Origin: Rhodothermus bifroesti
GTDB lineage: Bacteria; Bacteroidota; Rhodothermia; Rhodothermales; Rhodothermaceae
Assembly: GCF_017908595.1 (NCBI RefSeq)
Contig: NZ_JAGKTL010000005.1
Location: 1 to 64,000 of the forward strand
Direction of reading: 5' to 3'
Length of the DNA stretch: 64,000 bases
A model generated the notes under the pieces. It was not told where the DNA came from. It made no database searches and was given only the letters and a program-made list of their open reading frames with translations. Shown piece after piece: positions 35,804 to 46,152 of this stretch (the stretch's first letter is position 1; every line of letters begins with the position of its first letter). The position numbers and the translations under genes are program-made.

Positions 35804-36854
35804 ATGCGCCTACCGGTGGGGATACTGATTGTTTTAAGCTTGAGTCTTGGTGCCTGTGGTGAAGTATCCACGAACTGGAAAATAGAAGAAGAACGGGTTG
35901 TAGCCGGGGTAGACCTGGATTTGCTTTTTATGCCACCGACGGAAGCGGAGCGGCAAGCGGTTCTGGCGGCGTGGGCTACGCGGGACGTTGCGGCGCGTAA
36001 TGTGCAAGAAATTGCGCGTGCACCGTTTGGTGCTCGATAGTACGGCCGTGACGCTACGTTTTTTGGCGCACACGGTCGAAGGACAGCGCCACATTGGGGC
36101 CGTTTTGGTGCCCGAGGGCGCACCTGCAGGCAGTCGGCCTGTGTTGGTATGGGCGCACGATGGCGATCAAGGCGCCAATCTGGAAGCAGACCTTTGGCCG
36201 CTTGTAGCAAGCCTAGACCTGACGCGCTTTGTGCTGGTCATTCCTGCTTTTCGAGGAGAGGCGTTGACCTATCAGGGCCTGGTCTTTGCCAGTGAGGGAG
36301 AAGTGAATCCCTGGGAGGGGGATGTGGAGGATGGGCTAGCATTACTGAATGCCGTGCTTGCGCATGTAGCTGCTGCCAACCCGTCGCGTATTGGGGTACT
36401 CGGTGTGGGTCGGGGCGCTACGGTGGCGTTGCTCATGGCGTTGCGGGATACGCGCATTCGGATGGTGATTGGTGCTTCGGGACTGACGGATTTTTTCGGT
36501 GCGTTTGTGCAGCAGCGCATTGAAGCAGCCCTTCAAGGGAAATATGCACCGCTCCCTGGATGGCAGGCTTTTGGCCGACACGTGCTGGAACCGTTAAAGG
36601 CCAAGCAACGCTCGTTGGGAGAAGCTCGCTTGGCTTTGTTGCGCCGTTCTCCGGTGTATTTTGCGGATCGACTTCCCCTTGGCCAGTGGCATCATGGTCG
36701 CGGTGATACCCTTGTTGCAGTGGCCCAAGCGGAACGTTTGGCGGCGGTACGCCCCTCAAACTTTGCTGTCTACCTCTACGAAGAGGGCGCCTATGGGTTG
36801 GAAACCATGCCGGGAAGTCAAGCGCGTATTCGGACGCTGCTAGAACTGCTGTAG
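35804..36854 (+). pseudogene. Frameshifted alpha/beta-hydrolase lipoprotein, nucleophile also lost
   Basis: From ATG 35804 (preceded by an AGGGGG purine run) a lipoprotein signal is read: MRLPVGILIVLSLSLGACG, lipid Cys at residue 18. That frame stops at 36038-36040. The rest of the protein continues in the +1 frame to 36854 (LRFLAHTVEGQRHIGAVLVP, then a dienelactone-hydrolase/prolyl-oligopeptidase-like core). The two frames join naturally around 36005-36025, so one extra base there explains the break. The nucleophile elbow reads GVGRG near 36400-36415, where active relatives have GxSxG, so the Ser is Gly. Either a decaying gene or a sequencing indel in a non-catalytic homologue. A separate short lipoprotein plus a downstream ORF starting at 35988 is less likely. 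Confidence 0.65.
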
Positions 36855-36856
36855 CC

Positions 36857-37306
36857 ATGGACGAGCAATTTCGCATTCATCCAGTGCAAAGTGAGGCGGA
36901 AATGGCACAGGCCTGGGCCATCCGCGAAGTGGTTTTCATTCAGGAGCAGCACTGCCCGCCGGAAGAAGAGCGAGATGGGTTAGATGAGGTCAGTCGGCAT
37001 GTACTGGGTTGGGTAGGAGACGTGCCTGTGGCTACGGCGCGTTGGCGTGTGGTGCCTTTTCAGGAGCGTTTGGTAGCCAAGCTAGAGCGCTTTGCCGTCC
37101 TGCCCGCTTATCGCGGGCGGGGTTACGGAAAGGCGCTGGTAGCCTATGTTGTGGCAGATGCACGACGGGCCGGATTTACGACGTTTTTGCTGCATGCGCA
37201 GGCCCATCTGGAGTCTTTCTACGAGCAGTTGGGTTTTCATGCTACCGGCTACCGTTTCATGGAAGCCGGCATCCCGCATGTGCAAATGATTCGCCAGGAA
37301 ACTTAA
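36857..37306 (+). CDS. GNAT family N-acetyltransferase
   Basis: 149 residues with the GNAT fold. The acetyl-CoA pyrophosphate loop is RFAVLPAYRGRGYGKALVAY (R/QxxGxG type) near residue 77-96, and the C-terminal FYEQLGFHATGYRFMEAGIP is the usual beta6-7 region. The start VREVVFIQEQ-like segment (IREVVFIQEQHCPPEEERDG) resembles ElaA/YjdJ-like acetyltransferases. The acceptor is unknown. It starts 2 bp after the hydrolase frame and ends at a strong hairpin. Confidence 0.88.
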   Translation: MDEQFRIHPVQSEAEMAQAWAIREVVFIQEQHCPPEEERDGLDEVSRHVLGWVGDVPVATARWRVVPFQERLVAKLERFAVLPAYRGRGYGKALVAYVVADARRAGFTTFLLHAQAHLESFYEQLGFHATGYRFMEAGIPHVQMIRQET

Positions 37307-37338
37307 GCAAGCGGGCCGGCAACTGCCGGCCCGCTTGC
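37307..37338. terminator. Bidirectional hairpin terminator between convergent genes
   Basis: A perfect 14-bp GC-rich stem (37307-37320 with 37325-37338) with the 4-nt loop AACT starts directly at the GNAT stop codon. It lies between that gene and the convergent parvulin gene. T-rich flanks are weak (GGTCTTTG), but position and stability support termination. Confidence 0.8.
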
Positions 37339-37358
37339 GGTCTTTGCGATCGAAGTCG

Positions 37359-38405
37359 TTACAGCTTTGCCTGCACAATGGACGGATTAATCCGAACCGT
37401 AGCTTTGCGCAGGAGGTCTTCAAGGGTCTTTTGTACGGTTTCCTGCTTGCGCTGCTCGGTGAGCTGCTCGCGCGCTTCGGCTGCGTCCATCAGCGAGTCA
37501 TCTTTCCGACGCTCCACAAGGCGAATCAGGTGATAGCCAAATTGGGTACGTACGGGCTCGGCCGTGATATCACCCGGCTTAGCCAATGCAAAGGCAGCTT
37601 CTTCAAAGGCCTCGACGGTTTCCCCACGGCGAATGAAGCCCAGATCTCCGCCTTCCTGGGCGCTGCCATCTTCGCTATGGCGGCGGGCCATTTCGCCAAA
37701 GTCAGCACCAGCACGGATGCTGTCGAGCACCGCCTGAGCGCGATTCCGCACCGCCGTAGCTTCCTCTTCTGAAGCGCCTGCATTGAGCCGAAACAGAATG
37801 TGCTGGACGTGCACCTGCTCGGCTTGCTGCTGGCGAAAGTCTTCGACCTCTTTGTCCGATGGCGGAGTCGCCTTAGCTTCGATTTGCTCCCGAAACGTAC
37901 GCTGACGGATCATTTGGGCCAGCATGCCGCGAAGCGAGTCTTCTGTCAAGCCATCCTGAGCCAGTGCCTGCTGAAAGACCTCTGGACTAGGAAAACGGCT
38001 GCGAATCTGCTCGAGCTCTTGCTCAACAGTTGCTGGATCGGCTTGAATGCCCTGGCGAGCAATCTCCCCATCCACAACGTGGCGCACAATAAAATCTTCC
38101 ACGATGCTTTTGTGCACCTCGGGCAGCAGGGCTGGGTTCATTTGAATTTGCGGGTAGCGCTGCAAAATGAAGGCCAATTGCTGCCGAAATGCTTCAGCGG
38201 TCAGCGTATCGGAGCCGTACTCCGAACTGACTACGGCTGCTACGCTGGAATCGGCTACGGGCGTGCCGACCCGGTAGGTACGGTCGTCTTCCTTTGCGTT
38301 GGCTTCGGTGTCTTGGGCGCGGCAGCCTAAAAGCAACAAAAGGGCTAACCCCCACAGCGCGGGCAGCAGCAGTCGGCCCGTGCGCAAACAACGTACAGCA
38401 TGCAT
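37359..38405 (-). CDS. Parvulin-type peptidyl-prolyl isomerase lipoprotein
   Basis: Periplasmic foldase of the SurA/PrsA kind. ATG 38405 gives a lipoprotein signal with lipobox LLLGC (about residue 26). An N-terminal helical SurA-like chaperone region (about 55-190) includes LAFILQRYPQIQMNPALLPE and SLRGMLAQMIRQRTFREQIE. The rotamase domain (about 200-300) has VQHILFRLNAG, FGEMARRHSEDGSAQEGGDL and GFIRRGETVEAFEEAAFAL, then FGYHLIRLVERR. One rotamase domain and 348 residues are typical. Likely assists outer-membrane protein folding. Confidence 0.9.
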   Translation of the reverse strand: MHAVRCLRTGRLLLPALWGLALLLLLGCRAQDTEANAKEDDRTYRVGTPVADSSVAAVVSSEYGSDTLTAEAFRQQLAFILQRYPQIQMNPALLPEVHKSIVEDFIVRHVVDGEIARQGIQADPATVEQELEQIRSRFPSPEVFQQALAQDGLTEDSLRGMLAQMIRQRTFREQIEAKATPPSDKEVEDFRQQQAEQVHVQHILFRLNAGASEEEATAVRNRAQAVLDSIRAGADFGEMARRHSEDGSAQEGGDLGFIRRGETVEAFEEAAFALAKPGDITAEPVRTQFGYHLIRLVERRKDDSLMDAAEAREQLTEQRKQETVQKTLEDLLRKATVRINPSIVQAKL

Positions 38406-38560
38406 GAACGTGATCCTTTTTGAAATGGTGCAGAACAAAACCGAATTACCGCTGCAACCGCGCGTTTGGTAATTAGATCCGCCTTGAGCTTCTCCGCAAA
38501 GAATTTATTAACCGAAACCCTCAAATTGCTTCAGGCGTTTGGTTTGGCACCTGTAAATGT

Positions 38561-38633
38561 GCCGCGTTCGTCTAGGGGTCTAGGACGCCAGCCTCTCACG
38601 CTGGTGACACGGGTTCGAATCCCGTACGCGGTA
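38561..38633 (+). tRNA. tRNA-Glu (anticodon CUC)
   Basis: Cloverleaf folded by hand. The acceptor stem pairs 38561-38567 with 38626-38632 (first pair G-U), discriminator A at 38633. The D arm is in GTCTAGGGGTCTAGGAC, the anticodon stem CCAGC/GCTGG encloses loop CTCTCAC with anticodon CTC, and the T arm is ACGGG-TTCGAAT-CCCGT. The CCA end is not encoded. A terminator follows 1 base later. Confidence 0.93.
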
Positions 38634-38634
38634 C

Positions 38635-38669
38635 AAAGCCCGCTAGCCTTTAGGCCAGCGGGCTTTTTT
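38635..38669 (+). terminator. Intrinsic terminator of tRNA-Glu
   Basis: Stem AAAGCCCGCT (38635-38644) pairs with AGCGGGCTTT (38657-38666), one A/C mismatch, then GCC/GGC around the loop TTTA; T residues run 38664-38669. Confidence 0.88.
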
Positions 38670-38675
38670 ATGTTT

Positions 38676-38709
38676 AAAAAAGCCCGGCCTGATCGCTCAG
38701 GCCGGGCTT
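38676..38709 (-). terminator. Intrinsic terminator of the DUF5666 gene
   Basis: A perfect 13-bp stem (38680-38692 with 38697-38709, loop 38693-38696) lies just past the stop of the minus-strand gene. The A run 38676-38680 reads as a U tract on that strand. Confidence 0.88.
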
Positions 38710-38713
38710 AAGC

Positions 38714-40933
38714 TTAGCGCACGAGCGTTAGGGTGCGCGTCAGTGCTTGGCGTCCCACCTGAAGGCGGTAAAGGTACATGCCGCTGGCCACAGGGCGACC
38801 CGCCTCATCGGTGGCATTCCAAATCACCTCATGCACGCCTGGAGGCAAGGTGGTATGCACCAGCGTACGCACCCGTTGGCCTAGTAGGTTGTAGATCTCT
38901 AGCGTTACGGGCTGCGGTGCGGTCCCGCCTAGCGTGAAGCGTAGCGTCGTCCGCTGCGTAAAGGGGTTAGGATAGGCAGGGTCGAGTGCAGCGCCAGCAG
39001 GCAGCCGCTCTGAAGCGGTTGTGGTGATTGCAGTGGCATCAAGTACGGTCACATAGTCGGCTGTATAGGTTGTGCTGTGGATGCCGTTGCCGGTTTTAGC
39101 AACACTAGCTGAGCGGCGGCCATAAACGATCACCTGCTGGCCAGCTTGCACATCAGCCCAGGCTATTGGTTGCTGCTGCGCATCCACCACTACGGTTTGG
39201 CTCGTGATGGCAAACGTGACCGACCCGACCACGACAGCATCGGCACGCAAGGTGTCGGCCCTGCCGGTTGCAGCCACAAGGCTTTCTATTTTAATTTGCT
39301 GTGCCACAAGACCCAGGCCAGTGTGCATGGTGGCCTTCACTTCTACAATCTGACCGGTTTGCAGCTCGCCAAACGTAATTGTCATGCCATCCTCAGTTAG
39401 AATCTGAGTGTTGGCATCCACAAACACCGGTACGCCCGCCACGACCAAGCTATCGGTACCTATGGCCTCAATGGTCCCTTCGATTTCTACTTCCTGATCG
39501 TTTTCGTCGGTCAGCACGTGGATACGCATGGCCCAGTAGGTACCGTCAGGGTGTGCTACGCCACGCACTTTCACCACCATGCCCAGCTGCAGATCGCTCA
39601 AATGCACCTGCTGTCCCTGGGCGTCGATCACAAACACCCCCGGCCGCGCGTGGAAAACCAGGCCGCTTACGGTAAGTGTGCTGTCGGTCAGCGCCTCAAT
39701 CGGCCCGCGCACGTCCACCACTGGATGGAAGGCTTTCAGCACCTTGATCTTCAGGGCTAGCCATGTGCCGTCGCGTTGGCGTTCCGCTTTGACCTTAACC
39801 AGCATCCCTACCTGAAGATCAGACAGCATTAACGAACGGCCCCAAGCATCTTCGATTGTGGTCGTGCTGCTTACCCAAAACGTCAGACCAGCCACAACCA
39901 GACTGTCGGTACCTACAGCCTCGATAGGGCCGGCAAACTCAAACATGTGTTCCCCAAGGGTTTCAACCTCAATCTCCAGGGCCAACAGTAAGCGCTGACG
40001 CAGATCAAAGTATCCCTTGACTTCAACAAACTGGCCTACCTCAAGCGCAGCAAAGCTTAGCGGCTGATCTTCGTCGTCGTAGATCTGGGTAAGCGGGGTA
40101 ACCCAAAACGTCAAGCCGCCTACGGTAAGCGTACTGTCGCTCAGCGCTTGGATAAAGCCCTTAAGTTCGATCTCCCGACGGCTTACCGTGATGCGATCCT
40201 CAGAAGCTACCTCGATTTCAATTGCCGTGAGCTGACCGTCGCGGCTCAGGTGGGCTTCGACTTCAACCAGCATCCCTACCACCAAATCGGCCAGCGTCAG
40301 CAACTGGTCATCGGCATGGATGCGCGTGGCGGCGGTAACCCAGATTCGAAGTCCCTGCACAACCAACACTGAATCCTGCAGCGCGAGGATCGGGCCTTTA
40401 AGTTCAATGGTTGGGAACCGATCTGCGTCCTGGTCTCCTGCGCTTCCTTCAACCTGTAGGGCTACAAACTGGCCTTCACGCACCTCACCTTCCACTTCAG
40501 CATAAAGCCCAACGGCGAGCGTGCCTTCAACTTCCGTTTCCGCCGTCAGCCTAAAGGTGAAGCCATGGACCGTCAGGCTGTCGGCACTCAGCGCGGTGAT
40601 GCGTCCACGGGCCTGCACCCGATCTGGGCGATCCTCTGGGGTTATTTGCTTGATGCTGTGGGCGTAGAAGCGCCCATCGGCAGCAAGCATCCCTTCGACT
40701 TCAACCCGCTGTCCAACCGCAAGTTGGCTAAAAGGAATCGGCTGTGCTACTGTGTTTAAAATGCGCGTCAGTGCAGTTACATGAAACGTCACACCATGCA
40801 GGGTAAGTTGGGCTTGAGCGGTAGCTTCGATGGTCCCTTCCAGGGTTACACCCGGTCGATCATCAGCCCGGGCCGGAAGTAAGGGAAGGCTTAACAAAGC
40901 GGCAAGCCCTAGCATTGTGGCAATCCGTACCAT
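38714..40933 (-). CDS. Eight-repeat DUF5666 protein with T9SS sorting tail
   Basis: A signal peptide (ATMLGLAALLSLPLLPARA) is followed by about eight tandem DUF5666 units of roughly 75-80 residues, from residue 28 to about 630. Each reads like GxIEAL-tDSLtVxGLtFxV-T-I-D-LxLGMxVeVKG; the second unit is shorter and the eighth more diverged. Clear examples are GPIEALTDSTLTVSGLVFHA and GTIEAIGTDSLVVAGVPVFV. The C-terminal 80 residues are a T9SS sorting domain (YPNPFTQRTTLRFTLGG, then YNLLGQRVRTLV). The units are OB-fold-like by family knowledge. Function unknown; a surface-exposed binding or matrix protein is plausible. Monocistronic, with its own terminator. Confidence 0.88.
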   Translation of the reverse strand: MVRIATMLGLAALLSLPLLPARADDRPGVTLEGTIEATAQAQLTLHGVTFHVTALTRILNTVAQPIPFSQLAVGQRVEVEGMLAADGRFYAHSIKQITPEDRPDRVQARGRITALSADSLTVHGFTFRLTAETEVEGTLAVGLYAEVEGEVREGQFVALQVEGSAGDQDADRFPTIELKGPILALQDSVLVVQGLRIWVTAATRIHADDQLLTLADLVVGMLVEVEAHLSRDGQLTAIEIEVASEDRITVSRREIELKGFIQALSDSTLTVGGLTFWVTPLTQIYDDEDQPLSFAALEVGQFVEVKGYFDLRQRLLLALEIEVETLGEHMFEFAGPIEAVGTDSLVVAGLTFWVSSTTTIEDAWGRSLMLSDLQVGMLVKVKAERQRDGTWLALKIKVLKAFHPVVDVRGPIEALTDSTLTVSGLVFHARPGVFVIDAQGQQVHLSDLQLGMVVKVRGVAHPDGTYWAMRIHVLTDENDQEVEIEGTIEAIGTDSLVVAGVPVFVDANTQILTEDGMTITFGELQTGQIVEVKATMHTGLGLVAQQIKIESLVAATGRADTLRADAVVVGSVTFAITSQTVVVDAQQQPIAWADVQAGQQVIVYGRRSASVAKTGNGIHSTTYTADYVTVLDATAITTTASERLPAGAALDPAYPNPFTQRTTLRFTLGGTAPQPVTLEIYNLLGQRVRTLVHTTLPPGVHEVIWNATDEAGRPVASGMYLYRLQVGRQALTRTLTLVR

Positions 40934-41236
40934 GACAAACTCCGTCTGGTGGAAAGATTCCGTTGGTTTGTTTGGGGAGCTCTAAGATGATGCCAAATGG
41001 TAATTTTGGCTAAAAAGCCAGGGTAGATATGGCTGAAAAGCTCGGCAAGCGTGCAACCCAAGTTAGGGTGTGCGCACTTTTTGCGCATATGGCTTCAACA
41101 AGGATTAAAGGTTTTCCAAAAGAGGTCTTACTATCTTTTTTGGAACTATCAGCCAGACATCAGGTTGAGCGGGAGCGCCTGTGCAATGCCGGCGTACATG
41201 CGTATAGATTCCCTAAGCGTTGCTTTGAGCTGAGCT
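40934..41236. other. 303-bp divergent intergenic region, no supported gene
   Basis: This gap lies between the divergent DUF5666 gene and valS. It holds two boxes like the Bacteroidota -7 element on the plus strand: TAATTTTG at 41001-41008 (perfect TAnnTTTG) and TATCTTTT at 41132-41139. An in-frame stretch 41029-41247 encodes no recognisable protein and overlaps the valS start, so I do not call it. Confidence 0.5.
41001..41008 (+). promoter_or_regulatory. Candidate -7 box for valS
   Basis: TAATTTTG fits TAnnTTTG, with TTTG repeats at 40967-40974; the spacing of 26 is longer than the usual 19-21, so the assignment is weak. Confidence 0.22.
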
Positions 41237-43924
41237 ATGGCCAGTGAGCCGCTGCTGAAATCAACCCGTCTGAGTAAGGCGTACGACCCTCAAGAGATTG
41301 AGCCGCGGTGGTATGCCTATTGGGAAGCCCATCAGTTCTTTAGAGCTGAGGTTCGTTCTGATCGCGTGCCTTTTGTCATCATGATGCCGCCGCCGAATGT
41401 AACGGGGCGGTTGCATATGGGGCATGCGTTGCAGGACACCATTCAGGATGCGCTTACGCGCATTCGGCGCATGCAGGGCTACGAGGCACTTTGGCTGCCT
41501 GGCATCGACCATGCGGGGATTGCCACGCAGAACGTCGTCGAGCGCGAGCTGCGCGAAAAAGAAGGCAAGACGCGGCACGATCTGGGGCGGGAGGCCTTTT
41601 TGCAGCGCGTTTGGCAGTGGAAGGAGGAATACGGAGACATTATTCTGCAGCAGAAGCGACGGCTAGGCGACTCCTGCGACTGGTCGCGCACGCGCTTTAC
41701 GATGGATGAAGGCTTTACGCGGGCGGTCCAAGAGGTGTTCGTTCGCCTTTATCATGAAGGGCTCATCTACCGAGGGGACTACCTGGTCAATTGGTGTCCG
41801 GTTGATCAGACGGCCCTTTCCGATGAAGAGGTAGATAACGTTGAGCAGGACGGCCAGCTGTGGTACATTCGCTATCCGCTTGCAGACGGCAGTGGCTTTG
41901 TCACCATTGCCACCACGCGTCCAGAAACCATGCTGGGGGATACGGCGGTGGCGGTGCATCCTGAAGATGAACGCTACCGTCACCTGATTGGCAGAAAAGT
42001 GCGCTTGCCGCTTCTTGGACGGGAAATTCCTATCATTGCCGATGCACATGTCAAGCGTGACTTTGGCGCTGGTGCGCTCAAAATCACGCCCGGGCATGAT
42101 AAGAATGATTTTGAGATTGGGCAGCGTCATGGTCTGCCGTTGGTGAACATTATGAACCCAGATGGCACGATTAACGCCAACGGTGGGCCCTATGCTGGGC
42201 TAGATCGCTTCGAAGCACGCAAGCGCATCGTGGAAGACCTGCGGGCTCAGGGGTTGCTAGAAAAAGTTGAGCCTTATCGTCATACTGTGCCCATTTCCAG
42301 CCGCTCGAAGGCTATCATTGAACCTTTGCTCTCCCGGCAGTGGTTTGTCCGGATGAAGCCGCTGGCCGAACCTGCGATCGAAGCGGTTCGGCGCGGAGAG
42401 ATTCGCTTCCATCCGGAGCGCTGGGCGAATGAGTACTTCCGCTGGATGGAAAACATTCGCGATTGGTGCATTAGCCGGCAAATCTGGTGGGGGCATCGCA
42501 TTCCAGTCTGGTACTACACCGACGCCCAAGGGCAGATCGACGAGTCGCGTGGCTTTGTAGTTGCGGTTGATCCGCCCGAGCCGGGCATGGTGCAGGATGA
42601 AGACGTGCTCGATACGTGGTTTTCGTCTTGGCTATGGCCGTTTGCTACGTTGGGTTGGCCTGAAAAAACACCTGACCTGTCGTATTTCTATCCTACCACG
42701 GTGCTGGTTTCAGGCTACGACATCCTCTTTTTCTGGATTGCCCGCATGATAATGGCGGGGATCCACTTTACCGGCCAGGTTCCCTTCCGGGATGTATTCA
42801 TCACGGGCATGGTCAAAGACAAATACGGCCGGTGGATGTCGAAGAGCTTAGGTAACGGTATCGACCCGCTAGAGATGATCGAGCAGTACGGCGCCGATGC
42901 CGTGCGCTATTCGCTGACGGTCTTGTGCACGCAGGGGCAAGACATTAAGCTCGACCCCTCCAAGTTTGAGATGGGGCGAAACTTTGCAAACAAAATCTGG
43001 AATGCCTTCAACGTCTTTGGTCAGTTCATGGAGACCGACGAAGAAGGCCGGCCCCTACGCGACTATCGCCGTCAGCGACCCTTCGAAGCGCTCTCCTTGG
43101 TCGAGCGTTGGATGGTCTCACGCCTGAACCAGACGCTTGGAGTGATTCATGAGGCGATTGACCGTTATCGGCTCAACGAAGCGCTGCTTGCGCTCTATGA
43201 CCTATTCTGGGGGGACTATTGCGACTGGTACCTGGAGCTGATCAAACCGCCGCGCGGTCAGGCTATGGATGACGAGACGATCGCGCTGGCCGTGGAGCTG
43301 TACGAAAAGATGATCCAGCTCCTGCATCCGTTTATGCCGTTTATTACAGAGGCCCTTTGGTGGCGGCTGCGGCCTCGGGCTGAGCGAGAGGCCTGCATTG
43401 CGTCGCGTTGGCCTGAAGCGAACCCGAAAGAAGTGGATGCACTTGCCGTGCGTCGCTTCCAGCGTCTGCAGGAGATGATTTCTGGAATTCGGAATGTGCG
43501 GAGTACCTATGGCGTAGCACCCGGCAGCGAAATCCGCGTGCTGATTCGGGTACCTGAGGCAGAAGCTGATGAAGTCGCGCAGCTTGAGGCACACCGCGAC
43601 TATTTCACCCGACTGGCCAAGGTCCGAGAGGTGACCGTTGGCGTGGGGCTCGAGCGGCCCAAAGCCAGTGCTGTGGTTGTCGTAGGTCGCTACGAAGTCT
43701 ACGTGCCGTTGGCTGAGGTGATCGATCTGGCCCAAGAGCGCGCCCGGTTGGAAAAAGAAATCCAGCAAAAAGAACGCTTCCTGCTCAGCATACAGCAGAA
43801 GCTGCAGAACGTCCAGTTTCTGGAAAAAGCCCCGGCCGAAGTGGTCGCCCGTGAGCGCCAGAAAGCTCAGGATGTCCAGGCAGAGCTAGAGCGGCTGCGG
43901 GCTAACCTGGCTGCGCTCGATTGA
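41237..43924 (+). CDS. valS: Valyl-tRNA synthetase
   Basis: Class Ia synthetase that charges tRNA-Val. The HIGH-type motif is [15 protein letters not shown] near residue 53, the CP1 editing domain has [19 protein letters not shown] near 229-247 (threonine-rich editing site), and the C-terminal arm is a coiled coil ([20 protein letters not shown] near 840). The KMSKS motif reads W533-MSKS ([14 protein letters not shown]), with Trp replacing the first Lys; the catalytically key second Lys is kept. Length 895 is normal. pyrB follows with its ATG 14 bp downstream. Confidence 0.95.
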   Translation: MASEPLLKSTRLSKAYDPQEIEPRWYAYWEAHQFFRAEVRSDRVPFVIMMPPPNVTGRLHMGHALQDTIQDALTRIRRMQGYEALWLPGIDHAGIATQNVVERELREKEGKTRHDLGREAFLQRVWQWKEEYGDIILQQKRRLGDSCDWSRTRFTMDEGFTRAVQEVFVRLYHEGLIYRGDYLVNWCPVDQTALSDEEVDNVEQDGQLWYIRYPLADGSGFVTIATTRPETMLGDTAVAVHPEDERYRHLIGRKVRLPLLGREIPIIADAHVKRDFGAGALKITPGHDKNDFEIGQRHGLPLVNIMNPDGTINANGGPYAGLDRFEARKRIVEDLRAQGLLEKVEPYRHTVPISSRSKAIIEPLLSRQWFVRMKPLAEPAIEAVRRGEIRFHPERWANEYFRWMENIRDWCISRQIWWGHRIPVWYYTDAQGQIDESRGFVVAVDPPEPGMVQDEDVLDTWFSSWLWPFATLGWPEKTPDLSYFYPTTVLVSGYDILFFWIARMIMAGIHFTGQVPFRDVFITGMVKDKYGRWMSKSLGNGIDPLEMIEQYGADAVRYSLTVLCTQGQDIKLDPSKFEMGRNFANKIWNAFNVFGQFMETDEEGRPLRDYRRQRPFEALSLVERWMVSRLNQTLGVIHEAIDRYRLNEALLALYDLFWGDYCDWYLELIKPPRGQAMDDETIALAVELYEKMIQLLHPFMPFITEALWWRLRPRAEREACIASRWPEANPKEVDALAVRRFQRLQEMISGIRNVRSTYGVAPGSEIRVLIRVPEAEADEVAQLEAHRDYFTRLAKVREVTVGVGLERPKASAVVVVGRYEVYVPLAEVIDLAQERARLEKEIQQKERFLLSIQQKLQNVQFLEKAPAEVVARERQKAQDVQAELERLRANLAALD

Positions 43925-43938
43925 AGCGTAAACTGTCT

Positions 43939-44904
43939 ATGACGCTCCCAACGGAAACGCCTACGCTTGAGCGGCTTCGACACCGCCACCTGTTAGGATT
44001 GGCAACCTATTCGGCCCAAGAAATTCAACTTATTCTACAAACCGCCCGGCAATTTCGTGAAGTGCTTGAGCGCCCCATTCGGCGGGTTCCTACGCTCCGA
44101 GGGGTGACGGTAGTTAATCTATTTTTTGAGCCCTCTACGCGCACACGCATTTCCTTTGAGCTGGCCGAAAAACGCCTTTCAGCCGATGTGGTCAACTTCT
44201 CGACTTCTGGTTCTTCGGTGGTAAAAGGCGAAACGCTAAAAGACACGGCCAGAAACCTGGAGGCGATGAAGATCGACATGGTGGTTATCCGGCATCGCTC
44301 TCCAGGAGCTGCCCACTTTCTCACGCGCTGCATCGATGCGGTGGTCATCAATGCCGGTGATGGCGCGCACGAACATCCTACGCAGGCTTTGCTAGACCTG
44401 CTGACGATCTCCGATCATTTCCCTTCGTTTGAGGGGCTGAACGTCTCGATTATTGGCGACATCGCTCATAGCCGGGTAGCCCGTTCCAACATCTATGGCC
44501 TTAAGGCGCTAGGGGCCAATGTGACCCTCTGCGGTCCGCGTACGCTCATGCCTGTGGGCATTGAAACACTGGGCGTGCGCGTCACCTACCGCTTGGAAGA
44601 GGCCTTGGAAGGCTGCCATGTGGCCATGGCGCTTCGGCTACAACTGGAGCGACAAACGTCGGGTCTATTCCCCAGCTTGCGAGAGTACCACGCTCGCTAT
44701 GGCATTAAGCTGGAGCATCTAGAACGGTACCCCGATCTTTTGATCATGCACCCGGGCCCAGTAAATCGGGGCGTAGAGCTGGCTAGCGAAGTTGTTGACC
44801 ACGAACGCGCCATCATTCTCGATCAGGTTACCAACGGGGTGGCTGTGCGCATGGCTGTGTTGTACCTGCTAGCTGGCATGCCTGAGGCGGCCGAAGCGGC
44901 TTAG
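43939..44904 (+). CDS. pyrB: Aspartate carbamoyltransferase catalytic subunit
   Basis: Second step of pyrimidine synthesis: carbamoyl phosphate plus aspartate to N-carbamoyl-aspartate. The carbamoyl phosphate site is [19 protein letters not shown] near residue 57, [12 protein letters not shown] is near 143, and the C-terminal [16 protein letters not shown] is near 265. ATG 43939 (321 residues) is preferred; TTG 43921 overlaps the valS stop. No pyrR or pyrC is adjacent, and pyrI is absent. Its TAG shares TTAG (44901-44904) with the stop of the convergent aminotransferase gene. Confidence 0.94.
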   Translation: MTLPTETPTLERLRHRHLLGLATYSAQEIQLILQTARQFREVLERPIRRVPTLRGVTVVNLFFEPSTRTRISFELAEKRLSADVVNFSTSGSSVVKGETLKDTARNLEAMKIDMVVIRHRSPGAAHFLTRCIDAVVINAGDGAHEHPTQALLDLLTISDHFPSFEGLNVSIIGDIAHSRVARSNIYGLKALGANVTLCGPRTLMPVGIETLGVRVTYRLEEALEGCHVAMALRLQLERQTSGLFPSLREYHARYGIKLEHLERYPDLLIMHPGPVNRGVELASEVVDHERAIILDQVTNGVAVRMAVLYLLAGMPEAAEAA

Positions 44905-46052
44905 GCTACCGGTGGTTGCCCAGTGCGCAGTGCGGTTTCAAGGTAAGTGCGGATGGCTTCGGCAATGCGCATTTGCTGCGCGGCTGTGAGTTCGGTATGC
45001 ATTGGCAGGGAGAGCACCTCACGTGCCGCTTTTTCGGCCTGGGGGAGCGAATCATAAGGACCCCAGCTGGAAAAGGCCGGGAGCTGGTGGAGCGGGACAG
45101 GGTAGTAGACGGCCGTTGGAATGCCCTGAGCTTGCAGGTATCGCTGCAAGCCGTCGCGCCCACCAGGCACCTCAGGATGGATGCGGATGGTGTATTGATG
45201 GAAGACGTGGGTGCGCTCAGGCGCGCGGTAGGGGAGCGTCAGGCCCGGACAGTCGGCCAGCAGCGCATCATAGCGATCGGCTGCAGCCTGGCGGGCACGG
45301 GTATAAGCTTCTAAGTGGCGCAGCTTGACGCGCAAAATGGCCGCTTGCAGTGCATCGAGCCGGCTGTTGATCCCAATGCATTCGTGGTAATACTTGCGCC
45401 GAGCGCCATGGTTAGCTAGCATGAAGACCCGATGATGCAGCTCCGGATCGTGGGTCACGACGGCACCACCATCGCCATAAGCACCTAAATTTTTAGAGGG
45501 AAAAAACGAAAGGCACCCCATATCGCCAAAGGTACCGGTCTTCTGGTTTTGGTAGCAGGCCCCAATGGCCTGCGCGTTGTCTTCAATCACCCGAAGGTGA
45601 TGGCGTTGCGCCAGCTCTAGCAGAGGCGCTAGGTCGGCAGCTTGGCCGAACAGGTGTACGGGCACTAAGGCCCGGGTTTTCGGCGTAATGCGGGCCTCAA
45701 CGCTAGCTGGGTCGAGCGTGAACGTATAGGGATCGATGTCGGCAAACACGGGACGAATGCCAAGCAGTGCTGCCGCTTCGGCTGTAGCCACAAACGTAAA
45801 AGCAGGCACGATGACCTCATCACCTGCCTGAAGTCCAAGGGCCATGTAGGCTAGCTGCAGCGCATCGGTGCCATTGCCCACGCCCAAAGCAAAACGGCAT
45901 CCCAAAAAAGCAGCCAGCTCTTGCTCAAAAGCCTCGACTACGGGTCCACGAATGAACTGCCCACTGTCTAGCACAGCTTCAAGGGCCGAGAGGATTTCCT
46001 TCTGAATCGCCCGGTACTGCCCAACCAGATCGACCAGTTGTATGTCGTCCAT
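44901..46052 (-). CDS. DegT/DnrJ/EryC1/StrS family sugar aminotransferase
   Basis: PLP enzyme that transaminates keto-sugars attached to nucleotides for surface polysaccharides. ATG 46052 gives [20 protein letters not shown]. Markers: [20 protein letters not shown] near residue 58, [20 protein letters not shown] near 80, and the PLP lysine in [18 protein letters not shown] near 185. Arg-containing HQYTIRIH near 310 is also typical. Length 383 fits. It stands alone on the minus strand, without other nucleotide-sugar genes apart from the nucleotidyltransferase about 3 kb away; the sugar is unknown. Confidence 0.88.
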   Translation of the reverse strand: MDDIQLVDLVGQYRAIQKEILSALEAVLDSGQFIRGPVVEAFEQELAAFLGCRFALGVGNGTDALQLAYMALGLQAGDEVIVPAFTFVATAEAAALLGIRPVFADIDPYTFTLDPASVEARITPKTRALVPVHLFGQAADLAPLLELAQRHHLRVIEDNAQAIGACYQNQKTGTFGDMGCLSFFPSKNLGAYGDGGAVVTHDPELHHRVFMLANHGARRKYYHECIGINSRLDALQAAILRVKLRHLEAYTRARQAAADRYDALLADCPGLTLPYRAPERTHVFHQYTIRIHPEVPGGRDGLQRYLQAQGIPTAVYYPVPLHQLPAFSSWGPYDSLPQAEKAAREVLSLPMHTELTAAQQMRIAEAIRTYLETALRTGQPPVA

Positions 46053-46152
46053 AAGTCCCTGCGTGCTGCGTGGCATTGCGGTCTAAGATACGAACGAACC
46101 GTGTGCGCAAGCGTACATGCACCCTGGGTGCATCTACCAAATAGGAAAGCCT

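Noticed and set aside
41029-41247. 72-codon frame upstream of valS
   Set aside because: No recognisable protein, overlaps the valS start, and the region contains promoter-like boxes.
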